Virus record (IMG/VR): IMGVR_UViG_3300025070_000162
Location: 1-29,141 of that record
Length of the DNA stretch: 29,141 nucleotides
Source of the DNA: a virus
Direction: 5' to 3' (one strand)
Made by a program: the position numbers and the translations under genes. Shown in pieces: positions 15,547 through 20,642 of the stretch (its first letter is position 1; each line of letters begins with the position of its first letter). The notes under the pieces were generated by a model. That model saw nothing but the letters and a program-made list of their open reading frames with translations. It was not told the origin of the DNA and ran no database searches.

Positions 15547-15954
15547 ATGTTAACAGCACTAATTGCACCAGTATCAAAATTAGTTGGTAAATTTATAGAA
15601 GATAAAGACCAAAAAAATAAGTTGGCACATGACTTGGCAACATTAGCATCTCGCCATGCTCAAGAATTGGCAAAAGGTCAAATTGAAGCTAATACAGCAC
15701 AAGCCAAACACCCTTCTCTATTTGTAGCTGGTGCAAGACCAGCCATAATGTGGATTTGCAGTCTGGGTGTACTATGGGAATTTTTCTTAAAACCTATCGC
15801 AACATGGGGAATTTTAGTTACTGGTTCTGATATACCTATGATTAACATTCCCACCGATGGATTAATAGGGTTGACCATGAGTTTATTAGGATTATCTGGA
15901 ATGAGATCATGGGAAAAGACAAAAGGTGTTGCAAGGGAGAATATGAAAAAATGA
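15547..15954 (+). CDS. Holin of the three-membrane-helix (GTA holin) type
   Basis: Encodes 135 residues. An amphipathic start (1-20) and a charged helix (21-55) precede an Ala-Gly-Ala-Arg-Pro-Ala-Ile-Met-Trp motif and hydrophobic segments at about 65-80, 83-93 and 103-120. The Arg-Pro-x-x-Met-Trp motif before the first span is characteristic of the holin family known from gene transfer agents and alphaproteobacterial phages. Near the C-terminus a Ser-Leu-Leu-Gly-Leu-Ser-Gly-x-Arg-Ser-Trp-Glu-Lys segment completes the match. It follows the lysozyme after 44 nt with GGAGAAAGG as its Shine-Dalgarno. Confidence 0.7.
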   Translation: MLTALIAPVSKLVGKFIEDKDQKNKLAHDLATLASRHAQELAKGQIEANTAQAKHPSLFVAGARPAIMWICSLGVLWEFFLKPIATWGILVTGSDIPMINIPTDGLIGLTMSLLGLSGMRSWEKTKGVARENMKK

Positions 15955-16142
15955 TGTTGTGGCATTGGCTAACATTAGCTAAGTTTTTTAATAAGATTGG
16001 GAATTATTTTTATAATCTTCATGTAAAGACACTAAAAAATAAACAAAGAAAGGAAAGAGAAATGCCTAAAGGATATGGATATGGTACAAAAACCAAGCCA
16101 ATGAAAAAAAAGAAAAAGCCAGTAAAAAAGAAGAAGAAGTAA
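15951..16142 (+). CDS. Small Lys-rich protein with a possible internal start
   Basis: Encodes 63 residues from ATG 15951, which overlaps the holin stop (ATGA). Residues 1-35 are amphipathic and aromatic (Leu-Trp-His-Trp-Leu; Phe-Phe-Asn-Lys-Ile-Gly-Asn-Tyr-Phe-Tyr), then a tail almost wholly of Lys after Gly-Tyr-Gly-Tyr-Gly. A very good Shine-Dalgarno (AAAGGAAAGAGAA) stands before an in-frame ATG at 16062, which alone would give a 26-residue polybasic peptide. Both products may be made, or only one. A frame extended further upstream would begin inside the holin gene and is less likely. Function unknown. Confidence 0.6.
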   Translation: MMLWHWLTLAKFFNKIGNYFYNLHVKTLKNKQRKEREMPKGYGYGTKTKPMKKKKKPVKKKKK

Positions 16143-16325
16143 ATGGTTTTAGTAAAATCTATAAAAAATATTACTAAGGATTTAACACCCAGACAACGTA
16201 AAACCATGAATAGTCATGCTAGGCATCACTCATTAAAGCATATGAGGGAAATGGCTAATGCTATGAAAAAAGGTTCTACATTTTCTCAGGCACATTCTAA
16301 AGCTATCAGGAAAGTTGGAAAATGA
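16143..16325 (+). CDS. Small basic His/Lys-rich hypothetical protein
   Basis: Encodes 60 residues, highly basic. It contains Leu-Thr-Pro-Arg-Gln-Arg-Lys-Thr-Met followed by a His-rich helix and a Lys-Lys-Gly-Ser-Thr-Phe-Ser-Gln-Ala-His tail. Similar small proteins are seen in other marine phage genomes. It begins directly after the preceding TAA and overlaps the following gene by ATGA. A nucleic-acid-binding or internal virion role would suit its charge, but this is inference. Confidence 0.6.
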   Translation: MVLVKSIKNITKDLTPRQRKTMNSHARHHSLKHMREMANAMKKGSTFSQAHSKAIRKVGK

Positions 16326-16477
16326 GTGGTCTAACAACTACTTCTACTATTTCGGAACTTATAGGGAAAAGACCCATGAGAAGAAGAAAAACTAGAACCA
16401 GAAAGAACAAGATGCCCTTTAAGGGCGATTTTAGGGCAGTACAGCGACTTTTGTCCACTAAAAGGCTAAAGGGTTAG
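16322..16477 (+). CDS. Small Arg/Lys-rich hypothetical protein
   Basis: Encodes 51 residues. Residues 16-31 are a polybasic cluster (Arg-Arg-Arg-Lys-Thr-Arg-Thr-Arg-Lys), followed by Met-Pro-Phe-Lys-Gly-Asp-Phe-Arg-Ala-Val-Gln-Arg-Leu-Leu. ATGA overlap with the previous gene supports translation. It is the last gene of the rightward late run and converges with the leftward nuclease gene, only 9 nt away. No known family recognised. Confidence 0.55.
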   Translation: MSGLTTTSTISELIGKRPMRRRKTRTRKNKMPFKGDFRAVQRLLSTKRLKG

Positions 16478-16486
16478 GCAGTATCC

Positions 16487-16849
16487 TCAACACCTCATAG
16501 GAATGTTAGTTTCAATAATTTGTTTTACTTGATCTAAACATTCGGTCAGACCCCCCTTGACTACAAAATGAGGTGTACCTAATCCTTTAGATTGTACTGC
16601 CCACAACTTTTGATTTTCGGATAATCTACCCTTTTCGTTTTTAAGTTCGATATAAAGAATTTTACCCATAGGATATTCAACAATTATATCTGGACAGCCA
16701 GATTTCAAACCCATTTTTTTCATTTGAGCATGAAGATAAATAGACCTTTTACCCTCATTTGGAACATGAAAATGTCTGAAATAGTAGGTATTGGCTAAGA
16801 TGTTTAGTAGCTGATTACAAGCTATTTGTATGGCTGATTCTTTAGTCAT
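16487..16849 (-). CDS. VRR-NUC domain nuclease
   Basis: Encodes 120 residues on the minus strand, the only leftward gene here. The VRR-NUC (PD-(D/E)XK-type) pattern is clear: Glu4 with Ile-Gln in the first helix, His28-Val-Pro-Asn-Glu-Gly-Lys-Arg, then Gly51-x-Pro53-Asp54, and Glu68-x-Lys70 with Gly74-x-Leu-Ser-x-x-Gln80-x-x-Trp. These residues bind metal and cut DNA; in characterised members they act on branched or flapped DNA. In phages of this size such a stand-alone domain may resolve replication or packaging intermediates. It reads toward the end of the late genes with 9 nt between stop codons, and its start faces the control region at 16.85-17.1 kb. No strong Shine-Dalgarno is seen. Confidence 0.85.
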   Translation of the reverse strand: MTKESAIQIACNQLLNILANTYYFRHFHVPNEGKRSIYLHAQMKKMGLKSGCPDIIVEYPMGKILYIELKNEKGRLSENQKLWAVQSKGLGTPHFVVKGGLTECLDQVKQIIETNIPMRC

Positions 16850-16933
16850 AAGGGGTAAACCTAGTTCTGTTTCACTTCATATAAATACTGCGATTTATTT
16901 AAGTACCTCGAAGAAATAATCTTTACCCCCTAT

Positions 16934-16962
16934 TTATACTACGATTGGAGATCAGAGTATAA
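16934..16962. promoter_or_regulatory. Inverted repeat in the divergent control region
   Basis: TTATACT at 16934-16940 and AGTATAA at 16956-16962 form a perfect 7-bp inverted repeat with a 15-nt spacer. The spacer holds ATTGGAGATCA, the leader motif found before several genes, but no start codon follows here. It lies between the leftward nuclease and the rightward early genes, so it could be a protein-binding site or a relic leader. The role is inferred from structure and place only. Confidence 0.4.
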
Positions 16963-17042
16963 TTACTTTCTATCATATAGTATCAAATAAAGCCATAATT
17001 AACAATAGTTTGAAAAAAAATTAAAAAAAGTGCATTTAGGGT

Positions 17043-17076
17043 TTGACATATATAAACCTAGGTATTAAGCTAGGTT
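17043..17076 (+). promoter_or_regulatory. Candidate early promoter with overlapping palindromic operator
   Basis: TTGACA at 17043-17048 is a consensus -35 box. The -10 box is less clear: candidates are TATTAA 17063-17068 (14-nt spacer, short) or TAAGCT 17066-17071 (17 nt). A perfect palindrome, AACCTAG at 17055-17061 and CTAGGTT at 17070-17076 with an 8-nt spacer, covers this area and would let a dimeric protein block the promoter. The first early gene starts about 40 nt further on. No repressor gene was recognised. Confidence 0.5.
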
Positions 17077-17118
17077 AATTAATAAATAAATAATAATAAT
17101 AAATTGGAGATCAAACTA

Positions 17119-17481
17119 ATGACAATCAAACAAAAATTCGCAAATTACTTAGGTTACACAGATATTAACCCTTATGAGGTTGTAAAGGTTATTTCTGATA
17201 AGTGTATTGAAATCAGAGAAATGAGTGCAGAAAAAATCAAATGGGATATGAAAATATATCAAGGTGGTTTTTCTCATCATGTAGCAAATCAACATGACCA
17301 GAAATGGGATATTACTTCTAATGAAGATAATCCAATAATTAGAATTAGACTTAATAAGTCTGGTCAGAAATATGATTGTAAAACCAAATCATATAAGCCT
17401 TGTTATATTTGGAAAGATAAATATGGTGATAGGTATGGTTTATCAGATAAGCCTATCAAATTTTACGACTACAACTTCTAA
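17119..17481 (+). CDS. First rightward early gene, conserved hypothetical protein
   Basis: Encodes 120 residues. ATG 17119 is preferred over an in-frame TTG at 17104 because TTGGAGATCA covers the latter and acts as its Shine-Dalgarno. Visible features are Pro-Tyr-Glu-Val-Val-Lys-Val-Ile-Ser-Asp-Lys-Cys-Ile-Glu-Ile-Arg, Gly-Gly-Phe-Ser-His-His-Val-Ala-Asn-Gln, Gln-Lys-Trp-Asp, and a terminal Phe-Tyr-Asp-Tyr-Asn-Phe. The same pattern (Gly-Gly-Phe...Asn-Gln...Gln-x-Trp...Asp-Tyr-Asn-Phe) occurs in an uncharacterised family found in many bacteria, plasmids and phages. The gene is followed within 3 nt by a strong terminator, so it is expressed as its own unit right after the control region. Function unknown. 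Confidence 0.7.
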   Translation: MTIKQKFANYLGYTDINPYEVVKVISDKCIEIREMSAEKIKWDMKIYQGGFSHHVANQHDQKWDITSNEDNPIIRIRLNKSGQKYDCKTKSYKPCYIWKDKYGDRYGLSDKPIKFYDYNF

Positions 17482-17483
17482 TG

Positions 17484-17514
17484 GGGGGTGCTTTATGCAC
17501 TTCCTTTTTTTTTT
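17484..17514 (+). terminator. Strong intrinsic terminator after the first early gene
   Basis: An 8-bp stem with two G-U pairs (17484-17491 with 17497-17504) encloses a 5-nt loop TTTAT and is followed by ten T (17505-17514). It begins 3 nt after the stop codon. Because no new -35/-10 is evident before the next gene, downstream early genes probably depend on read-through. Confidence 0.85.
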
Positions 17515-17537
17515 AATAATAATAATTGGAGTTCAAT

Positions 17538-17768
17538 ATGACAAATTTAAACAACGAGGAATTAAGATTAATAATATTTTCTATAAATACAAAAATGTCG
17601 GTTCTTGAAGAACAGATTAATAATTTATATAAATTAGGTGGTAAAGGAAATTTAGAACAAAGAAAAATATTAGTTCGCAAGTTTTCTAAACTAAGTCAAT
17701 TAGGCAATAAATTAAGTGAAAAATTAAGTTCTAATTTAGGTGATAAATTTTTATGGGGGGTAAACTAA
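17538..17768 (+). CDS. Small helical hypothetical protein
   Basis: Encodes 76 residues, with heptad-like Leu/Ile spacing (Leu-Arg-Leu-Ile-Ile-Phe; Val-Leu-Glu-Glu-Gln-Ile-Asn-Asn-Leu) suggesting two helices. ATG 17538 is chosen since ATTGGAGTTCA directly upstream is the leader motif and the in-frame TTG at 17526 lies inside it. The leader resembles that of the first early gene, including the preceding TAATAATAATAA tract. The last codons GGG GTA AAC TAA double as the Shine-Dalgarno of the next gene. Not recognised. Confidence 0.6.
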   Translation: MTNLNNEELRLIIFSINTKMSVLEEQINNLYKLGGKGNLEQRKILVRKFSKLSQLGNKLSEKLSSNLGDKFLWGVN

Positions 17769-18085
17769 TGAGAGCAATAGTTAAAAGTGCTAAGAATGTA
17801 AGTGAACTATGCAACCAGTTCATTGATATTGATAACATGACTTGGAAACAAGTTGATGAATTTTATGCCGATACATACATAATTCAAGAAGCTGAATATC
17901 TTTTGGGTGTTGTTGTAGAGGAGATAAAAAACTGGGAAAGTGATGAACCAGATTATGCAATTTTTAGAAAAGACATTATGCAACTTAAAAGGTTTATCAA
18001 GTATTGGAAACCTAAATGTAAGCCACATAAGAATGATGGGATTGCATGGGAAGATTTAGAAATAATCATTAAGGGGGTAAACTAA
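17768..18085 (+). CDS. Hypothetical protein (105 aa)
   Basis: Encodes 105 residues. An upstream in-frame ATG at 17753 is rejected because GGGGGG at 17755-17760 is the Shine-Dalgarno for ATG 17768, which overlaps the previous stop (TAATG). The protein is acidic in the middle (Val-Glu-Glu-Ile-Lys-Asn-Trp-Glu-Ser-Asp-Glu-Pro-Asp-Tyr) and basic near the end (Tyr-Trp-Lys-Pro-Lys-Cys-Lys-Pro-His-Lys). It ends in Gly-Val-Asn, encoded by the same junction sequence used at the previous border. No family recognised. Confidence 0.6.
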   Translation: MRAIVKSAKNVSELCNQFIDIDNMTWKQVDEFYADTYIIQEAEYLLGVVVEEIKNWESDEPDYAIFRKDIMQLKRFIKYWKPKCKPHKNDGIAWEDLEIIIKGVN

Positions 18086-18279
18086 TGAGATTGAAATTAT
18101 ATAAAATTAGAAAATCAATTACCCTAAGAAATGGTGTTGCTATTCTTGATGATAAAAAAATAGTTAGCTTAATACTTAGAGGTTTTTCAGATACAAAAAT
18201 TAGAATATTAGCAATAGAGCAGTTTTATTATTGGGATAACCCTACATATTGGGAAAACAAAAATAAGGGAGTTGCCTAA
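18085..18279 (+). CDS. Small hypothetical protein
   Basis: Encodes 64 residues, basic in the N-terminal half (Leu-Lys-Leu-Tyr-Lys-Ile-Arg-Lys-Ser-Ile) and aromatic near the end (Gln-Phe-Tyr-Tyr-Trp-Asp-Asn-Pro-Thr-Tyr-Trp). GGGGG at 18073-18077 is its Shine-Dalgarno, and TAATG joins it to both neighbours. Nothing about its function can be read from the sequence. Confidence 0.55.
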   Translation: MRLKLYKIRKSITLRNGVAILDDKKIVSLILRGFSDTKIRILAIEQFYYWDNPTYWENKNKGVA

Positions 18280-18587
18280 TGATAGATAAACCTACAAGAA
18301 TTGGAAATTTAGAACTCTACAATGCTAGGGTTCTGAATGTTGGTGTAGCTAAATATTATGGAGTTCTTAAAGAATATAATCAAATATTAGAAGCTACAAG
18401 AGAATTGAATAAAAAAGAATTAGAAAAGAATGGAGAAAAAGCAGAACTAAATCTTTATTATTCAGTAAGATATAATCTTAATTTACTGGTGTTTCAAAAA
18501 ATATGTGAAAGTAAATCTAAAAAAGAAATTCTAAATGTTTTGGCATCACAAACAAAAAAAATAAAAAAATTAAAAGGGGGGAAATAA
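18279..18587 (+). CDS. Hypothetical helical protein (102 aa)
   Basis: Encodes 102 residues, mainly helical and Lys/Glu-rich, with Tyr-Tyr-Gly-Val-Leu-Lys-Glu-Tyr and Tyr-Tyr-Ser-Val-Arg-Tyr-Asn-Leu-Asn-Leu-Leu. AAGGGAG upstream is the Shine-Dalgarno. It ends in Lys-Gly-Gly-Lys, whose codons supply GGGGGG as ribosome binding site of the tiny following gene, with TAATG coupling. Not recognised. Confidence 0.55.
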   Translation: MIDKPTRIGNLELYNARVLNVGVAKYYGVLKEYNQILEATRELNKKELEKNGEKAELNLYYSVRYNLNLLVFQKICESKSKKEILNVLASQTKKIKKLKGGK

Positions 18588-18679
18588 TGATTAATTTTGT
18601 AAAAAATTATGGTGTTTATCTTTTGGAATTTATAGTTTACGGAACTATAGGTTTCTGTTTATTAATGTTTTTTTTATAG
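18587..18679 (+). CDS. Tiny single-span membrane protein (30 aa)
   Basis: Encodes 30 residues. After Met-Ile-Asn-Phe-Val-Lys-Asn-Tyr the rest is hydrophobic and long enough for one membrane span. The start is coupled to the previous stop by TAATG and has a GGGGGG Shine-Dalgarno 5 nt before. Small phage membrane peptides of this sort sometimes act on host envelope functions; none is shown here. Confidence 0.45.
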   Translation: MINFVKNYGVYLLEFIVYGTIGFCLLMFFL

Positions 18680-18728
18680 ACCTAACCCAAAAAATAATAT
18701 AGGTTTATAAATGATTTGGAGATCAAAA

Positions 18729-19034
18729 ATGTATAAAACAATTTCAATAATTTTCGTTCTAGTATCTATAGGGGGGTGTTCTACAATGCCAATAGTAGAT
18801 AGCAGGGGAAAATCATCTGCAAATATCAAAGGCGATATGAACAGATTCCATGATGACTATTTTACTTGTAAAAGCCTAGTTGAAGACCAGACAAGTGCAG
18901 GTTGGAACATAGGCAAAACCATCTATAATAATCTTAGATGGAAAGTATTGTGGTTAAGTCCAAAATTAGACACTCGCACAGACTTCGTTAATAGATGTCT
19001 TGAGGGTCGTGGCTATAATGTAATAAATAAATAG
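18729..19034 (+). CDS. Phage-encoded lipoprotein
   Basis: Encodes 101 residues. ATG 18729 is chosen over ATG 18711 because ATTTGGAGATCA between them is the recurrent leader motif and the shorter product begins with a proper lipoprotein signal peptide: Lys3, a hydrophobic core at 5-13, then Ile-Gly-Gly-Cys17 as lipobox. The mature part has two further cysteines and segments such as Phe-His-Asp-Asp-Tyr-Phe-Thr-Cys and Asn-Arg-Cys-Leu-Glu-Gly-Arg-Gly-Tyr, which recall a small lipoprotein family of marine phages. It should be anchored in the envelope of the infected cell. Superinfection exclusion is one possible role, by analogy only. Confidence 0.7.
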   Translation: MYKTISIIFVLVSIGGCSTMPIVDSRGKSSANIKGDMNRFHDDYFTCKSLVEDQTSAGWNIGKTIYNNLRWKVLWLSPKLDTRTDFVNRCLEGRGYNVINK

Positions 19035-19042
19035 AGGGTAAA

Positions 19043-19489
19043 ATGGCTAATATAATAGATAAAATTTATGATAATACTAAAGATGGTGTTCCTAACTATT
19101 CAATAAATCTAATTGATGGAACTAGACTTTATTATAGAGGTGTAGTAATGAACCCTATGCCCAAGTCTGGTGATGCTATCAGCTACACTATAATGAATGT
19201 TAAAACGTCAGCAAATGGCAATCAGTATACTAATGTTAAAGATGTTCAAATTGCTGATAATAATGTTCAGCAAAATAATGCACCTCAAACATTAGGTAAT
19301 GTTGTAAACAATTCAAACTTTACACCACCTGCTAATGGTTTTAATAAAGGCGATACACAAAGATTAGATATTTTTGTAACTGGTATTGTTGGCAGGTCAA
19401 TGGGTTCTGGGCATTTTAGTGTTGAGGATATTGAAAAATTAACCAGAAATGCAGTAAGTGCTTTTAATGAAAACCTCAAAAAATTATAA
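19043..19489 (+). CDS. OB-fold-like hypothetical protein of the replication module
   Basis: Encodes 148 residues. Residues 15-72 show five beta strands (Tyr-Ser-Ile-Asn-Leu; Leu-Tyr-Tyr-Arg-Gly-Val; Ile-Ser-Tyr-Thr-Ile; Gln-Tyr-Thr-Asn-Val-Lys-Asp-Val-Gln-Ile) that resemble an OB barrel with a Gly-Asp-x-Ile turn. A Gln/Asn-rich linker follows, then Asp109-Ile-Phe-Val-Thr-Gly-Ile-Val-Gly-Arg-Ser and a helix. It precedes HNH and SSB genes. It may handle single-stranded DNA or recombination; this is inferred. GAGGG upstream of the ATG. The 3' end overlaps the HNH gene. Confidence 0.55.
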   Translation: MANIIDKIYDNTKDGVPNYSINLIDGTRLYYRGVVMNPMPKSGDAISYTIMNVKTSANGNQYTNVKDVQIADNNVQQNNAPQTLGNVVNNSNFTPPANGFNKGDTQRLDIFVTGIVGRSMGSGHFSVEDIEKLTRNAVSAFNENLKKL

Positions 19490-19766
19490 AAAACTATTTG
19501 CCGACTTTTGGGGGTATCATGCAGACGATATTCCCATCTGTTGGGGTTGCTTTAGACAGCAAGCTGTAGATATACACCATCTTATTCCGAAAGGCATGGG
19601 TGGGGTTAAAAACAACAGATTAAATAGAATTGATAATTTATTTCCAGTTTGTAGGTCATGCCATGATTTGGCACACAAAGATAAGTCTATAAACAAGGAA
19701 TGGATAGAAAAGTTAAAAGAAAGAATTTATAATAAAGAGTGGGGTAATTTATATAATGGAAAATAA
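19467..19766 (+). CDS. HNH endonuclease
   Basis: Encodes 99 residues from ATG 19467; a GTG three codons upstream (19458) is an alternative start. Zinc ligands Cys25-x2-Cys28 and Cys62-x2-Cys65 frame the HNH core: Asp36-Ile-His37-His38, Asn56, and His66 in Cys-Arg-Ser-Cys-His-Asp-Leu-Ala-His70. These are the metal- and DNA-contacting positions of the family. It overlaps the preceding gene by 23 nt in another frame with no visible Shine-Dalgarno, so it may rely on coupling. It could be a free-standing homing-type nuclease or a replication/recombination nuclease. Late HNH genes that assist packaging usually lie beside terminase, which this one does not. Confidence 0.8.
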   Translation: MKTSKNYKKLFADFWGYHADDIPICWGCFRQQAVDIHHLIPKGMGGVKNNRLNRIDNLFPVCRSCHDLAHKDKSINKEWIEKLKERIYNKEWGNLYNGK

Positions 19767-19926
19767 TAATTGGAAAGATAAACGTATTCATAAAATAAAT
19801 GCAAGTGGTGCAACATATTCACCTAACAGTAAATATTTTGATGAAGTTTATGCGATTTATGAAAGTAAAGCTAAAACATACAAACAATTTAAAAGGGAGT
19901 TTCTAAAAAATGCCAATAAAAAATGA
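19756..19926 (+). CDS. Small hypothetical protein (56 aa)
   Basis: Encodes 56 residues, basic, with Asp-Glu-Val-Tyr-Ala-Ile-Tyr-Glu-Ser-Lys-Ala-Lys-Thr-Tyr in a C-terminal helix. It overlaps the HNH gene by 11 nt and the next gene by 17 nt; both neighbours are in other frames. The overlap on each side and lack of a shared family make this a modest call. AAGGGAG for the next gene lies inside its coding sequence. Confidence 0.5.
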   Translation: MENNNWKDKRIHKINASGATYSPNSKYFDEVYAIYESKAKTYKQFKREFLKNANKK

Positions 19927-20098
19927 AATGTCTTTAAAAAAGTTTGTTATTCATTGTAAAGAAACCAAATATTACAATGTCAATATAAAAGCTAAGAATT
20001 ATGAGGAAGCAGAAAAAAGGTGGAAAAATATTGCTACAAGGCGAGATTATCAAACCCTGCATAATGAACTAGAAGTTATCAGCATAAGTGAAGAATAA
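19910..20098 (+). CDS. Small hypothetical protein, DpnD/PcfM-like pattern
   Basis: Encodes 62 residues with AAGGGAG about 10 nt before ATG 19910. The pattern Tyr-Asn-Val-Asn-Ile-Lys-Ala-Lys-Asn-Tyr-Glu-Glu-Ala-Glu (strand, then helix) resembles short DpnD/PcfM-type proteins in phages and plasmids, which have no settled function. It lies in the run of short genes before SSB. The resemblance is weak and short. Confidence 0.5.
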   Translation: MPIKNEMSLKKFVIHCKETKYYNVNIKAKNYEEAEKRWKNIATRRDYQTLHNELEVISISEE

Positions 20099-20110
20099 AA
20101 GGGAGTTAAA

Positions 20111-20290
20111 ATGAAAAAAAAATATAATATTGAAATCACTAGGTCGCAAATGAATGTTTTTATAGAAGCATTAAATTGGTTGACATATTCAATAATAGAA
20201 CAAAATGGTGGTGCTGTGCCAACTCGAGGCACTAGTTATTATATTGCTAAAAGATGGCAAAACAAATTAATGGAGTTAAAAAATGAATAA
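20111..20290 (+). CDS. Small hypothetical protein upstream of SSB
   Basis: Encodes 59 residues. GGGAG at 20101-20105 serves the ATG at 20111. It has a basic start, an amphipathic helix with Asn-Trp-Leu-Thr-Tyr, a Gly-Gly-Ala-Val-Pro-Thr-Arg-Gly turn and a basic C-terminal helix. Its end overlaps the SSB start by 8 nt, so it is likely co-translated with SSB. No family recognised. Confidence 0.5.
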   Translation: MKKKYNIEITRSQMNVFIEALNWLTYSIIEQNGGAVPTRGTSYYIAKRWQNKLMELKNE

Positions 20291-20642
20291 TTGTAATTTT
20301 GATGGCAGACTTGCAAAAGATGCCGAATTAAAAGAAGTAAGTGGATATAATGTTTGTAATTTTTCTATAGGAACTAATGTTGGCTATGGAGACAATAAAA
20401 AGACTTTATGGGTAGATTGTGCAATCTGGGGAAAGCAAGGTGAGGGAGCAGTTAAGTATCTTTTAAAAGGTCAGCAAATATTTGTAAATGGCGAGTTATC
20501 CACAAGAGAATATGAAAAAGATGGTGTAAACAAAACTATACTCAGCTTAAAGGTTAATAGCTTTTCATTTGGTGCAAAACCAGTAAATGCTCAAACTAAT
20601 AATATTCCAAATCCAGACCTAGATGATGAGATACCATTTTAA
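20283..20642 (+). CDS. ssb: Single-stranded DNA-binding protein
   Basis: Encodes 119 residues, somewhat shorter than bacterial SSB. An OB fold is visible from Asn-Phe-Asp-Gly-Arg-Leu-Ala-Lys-Asp-Ala-Glu-Leu through Trp-Val-Asp-Cys-Ala-Ile-Trp-Gly, then Leu-Leu-Lys-Gly-Gln-Gln-Ile-Phe-Val-Asn-Gly-Glu-Leu-Ser-Thr-Arg-Glu-Tyr. A short linker leads to an acidic tip Asp-Asp-Glu-Ile-Pro-Phe (114-119), the typical interaction tail of bacterial SSBs. It protects single-stranded DNA in replication and recombination and may recruit host proteins through this tip. It overlaps the previous gene and abuts the next by TAATG. Confidence 0.92.
   Translation: MNNCNFDGRLAKDAELKEVSGYNVCNFSIGTNVGYGDNKKTLWVDCAIWGKQGEGAVKYLLKGQQIFVNGELSTREYEKDGVNKTILSLKVNSFSFGAKPVNAQTNNIPNPDLDDEIPF

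Noticed and set aside
16414-16426. Palindrome GCCCTTTAAGGGC followed by GATTTT as terminator for the late operon
   Set aside because: It lies inside the 51-residue basic gene and has only a short T run with an unusable small loop, so it was not listed.
19458-19489. Frameshift or broken gene where the HNH frame overlaps the previous gene
   Set aside because: Both genes are complete with plausible starts and full motifs; a short coupled overlap explains it.
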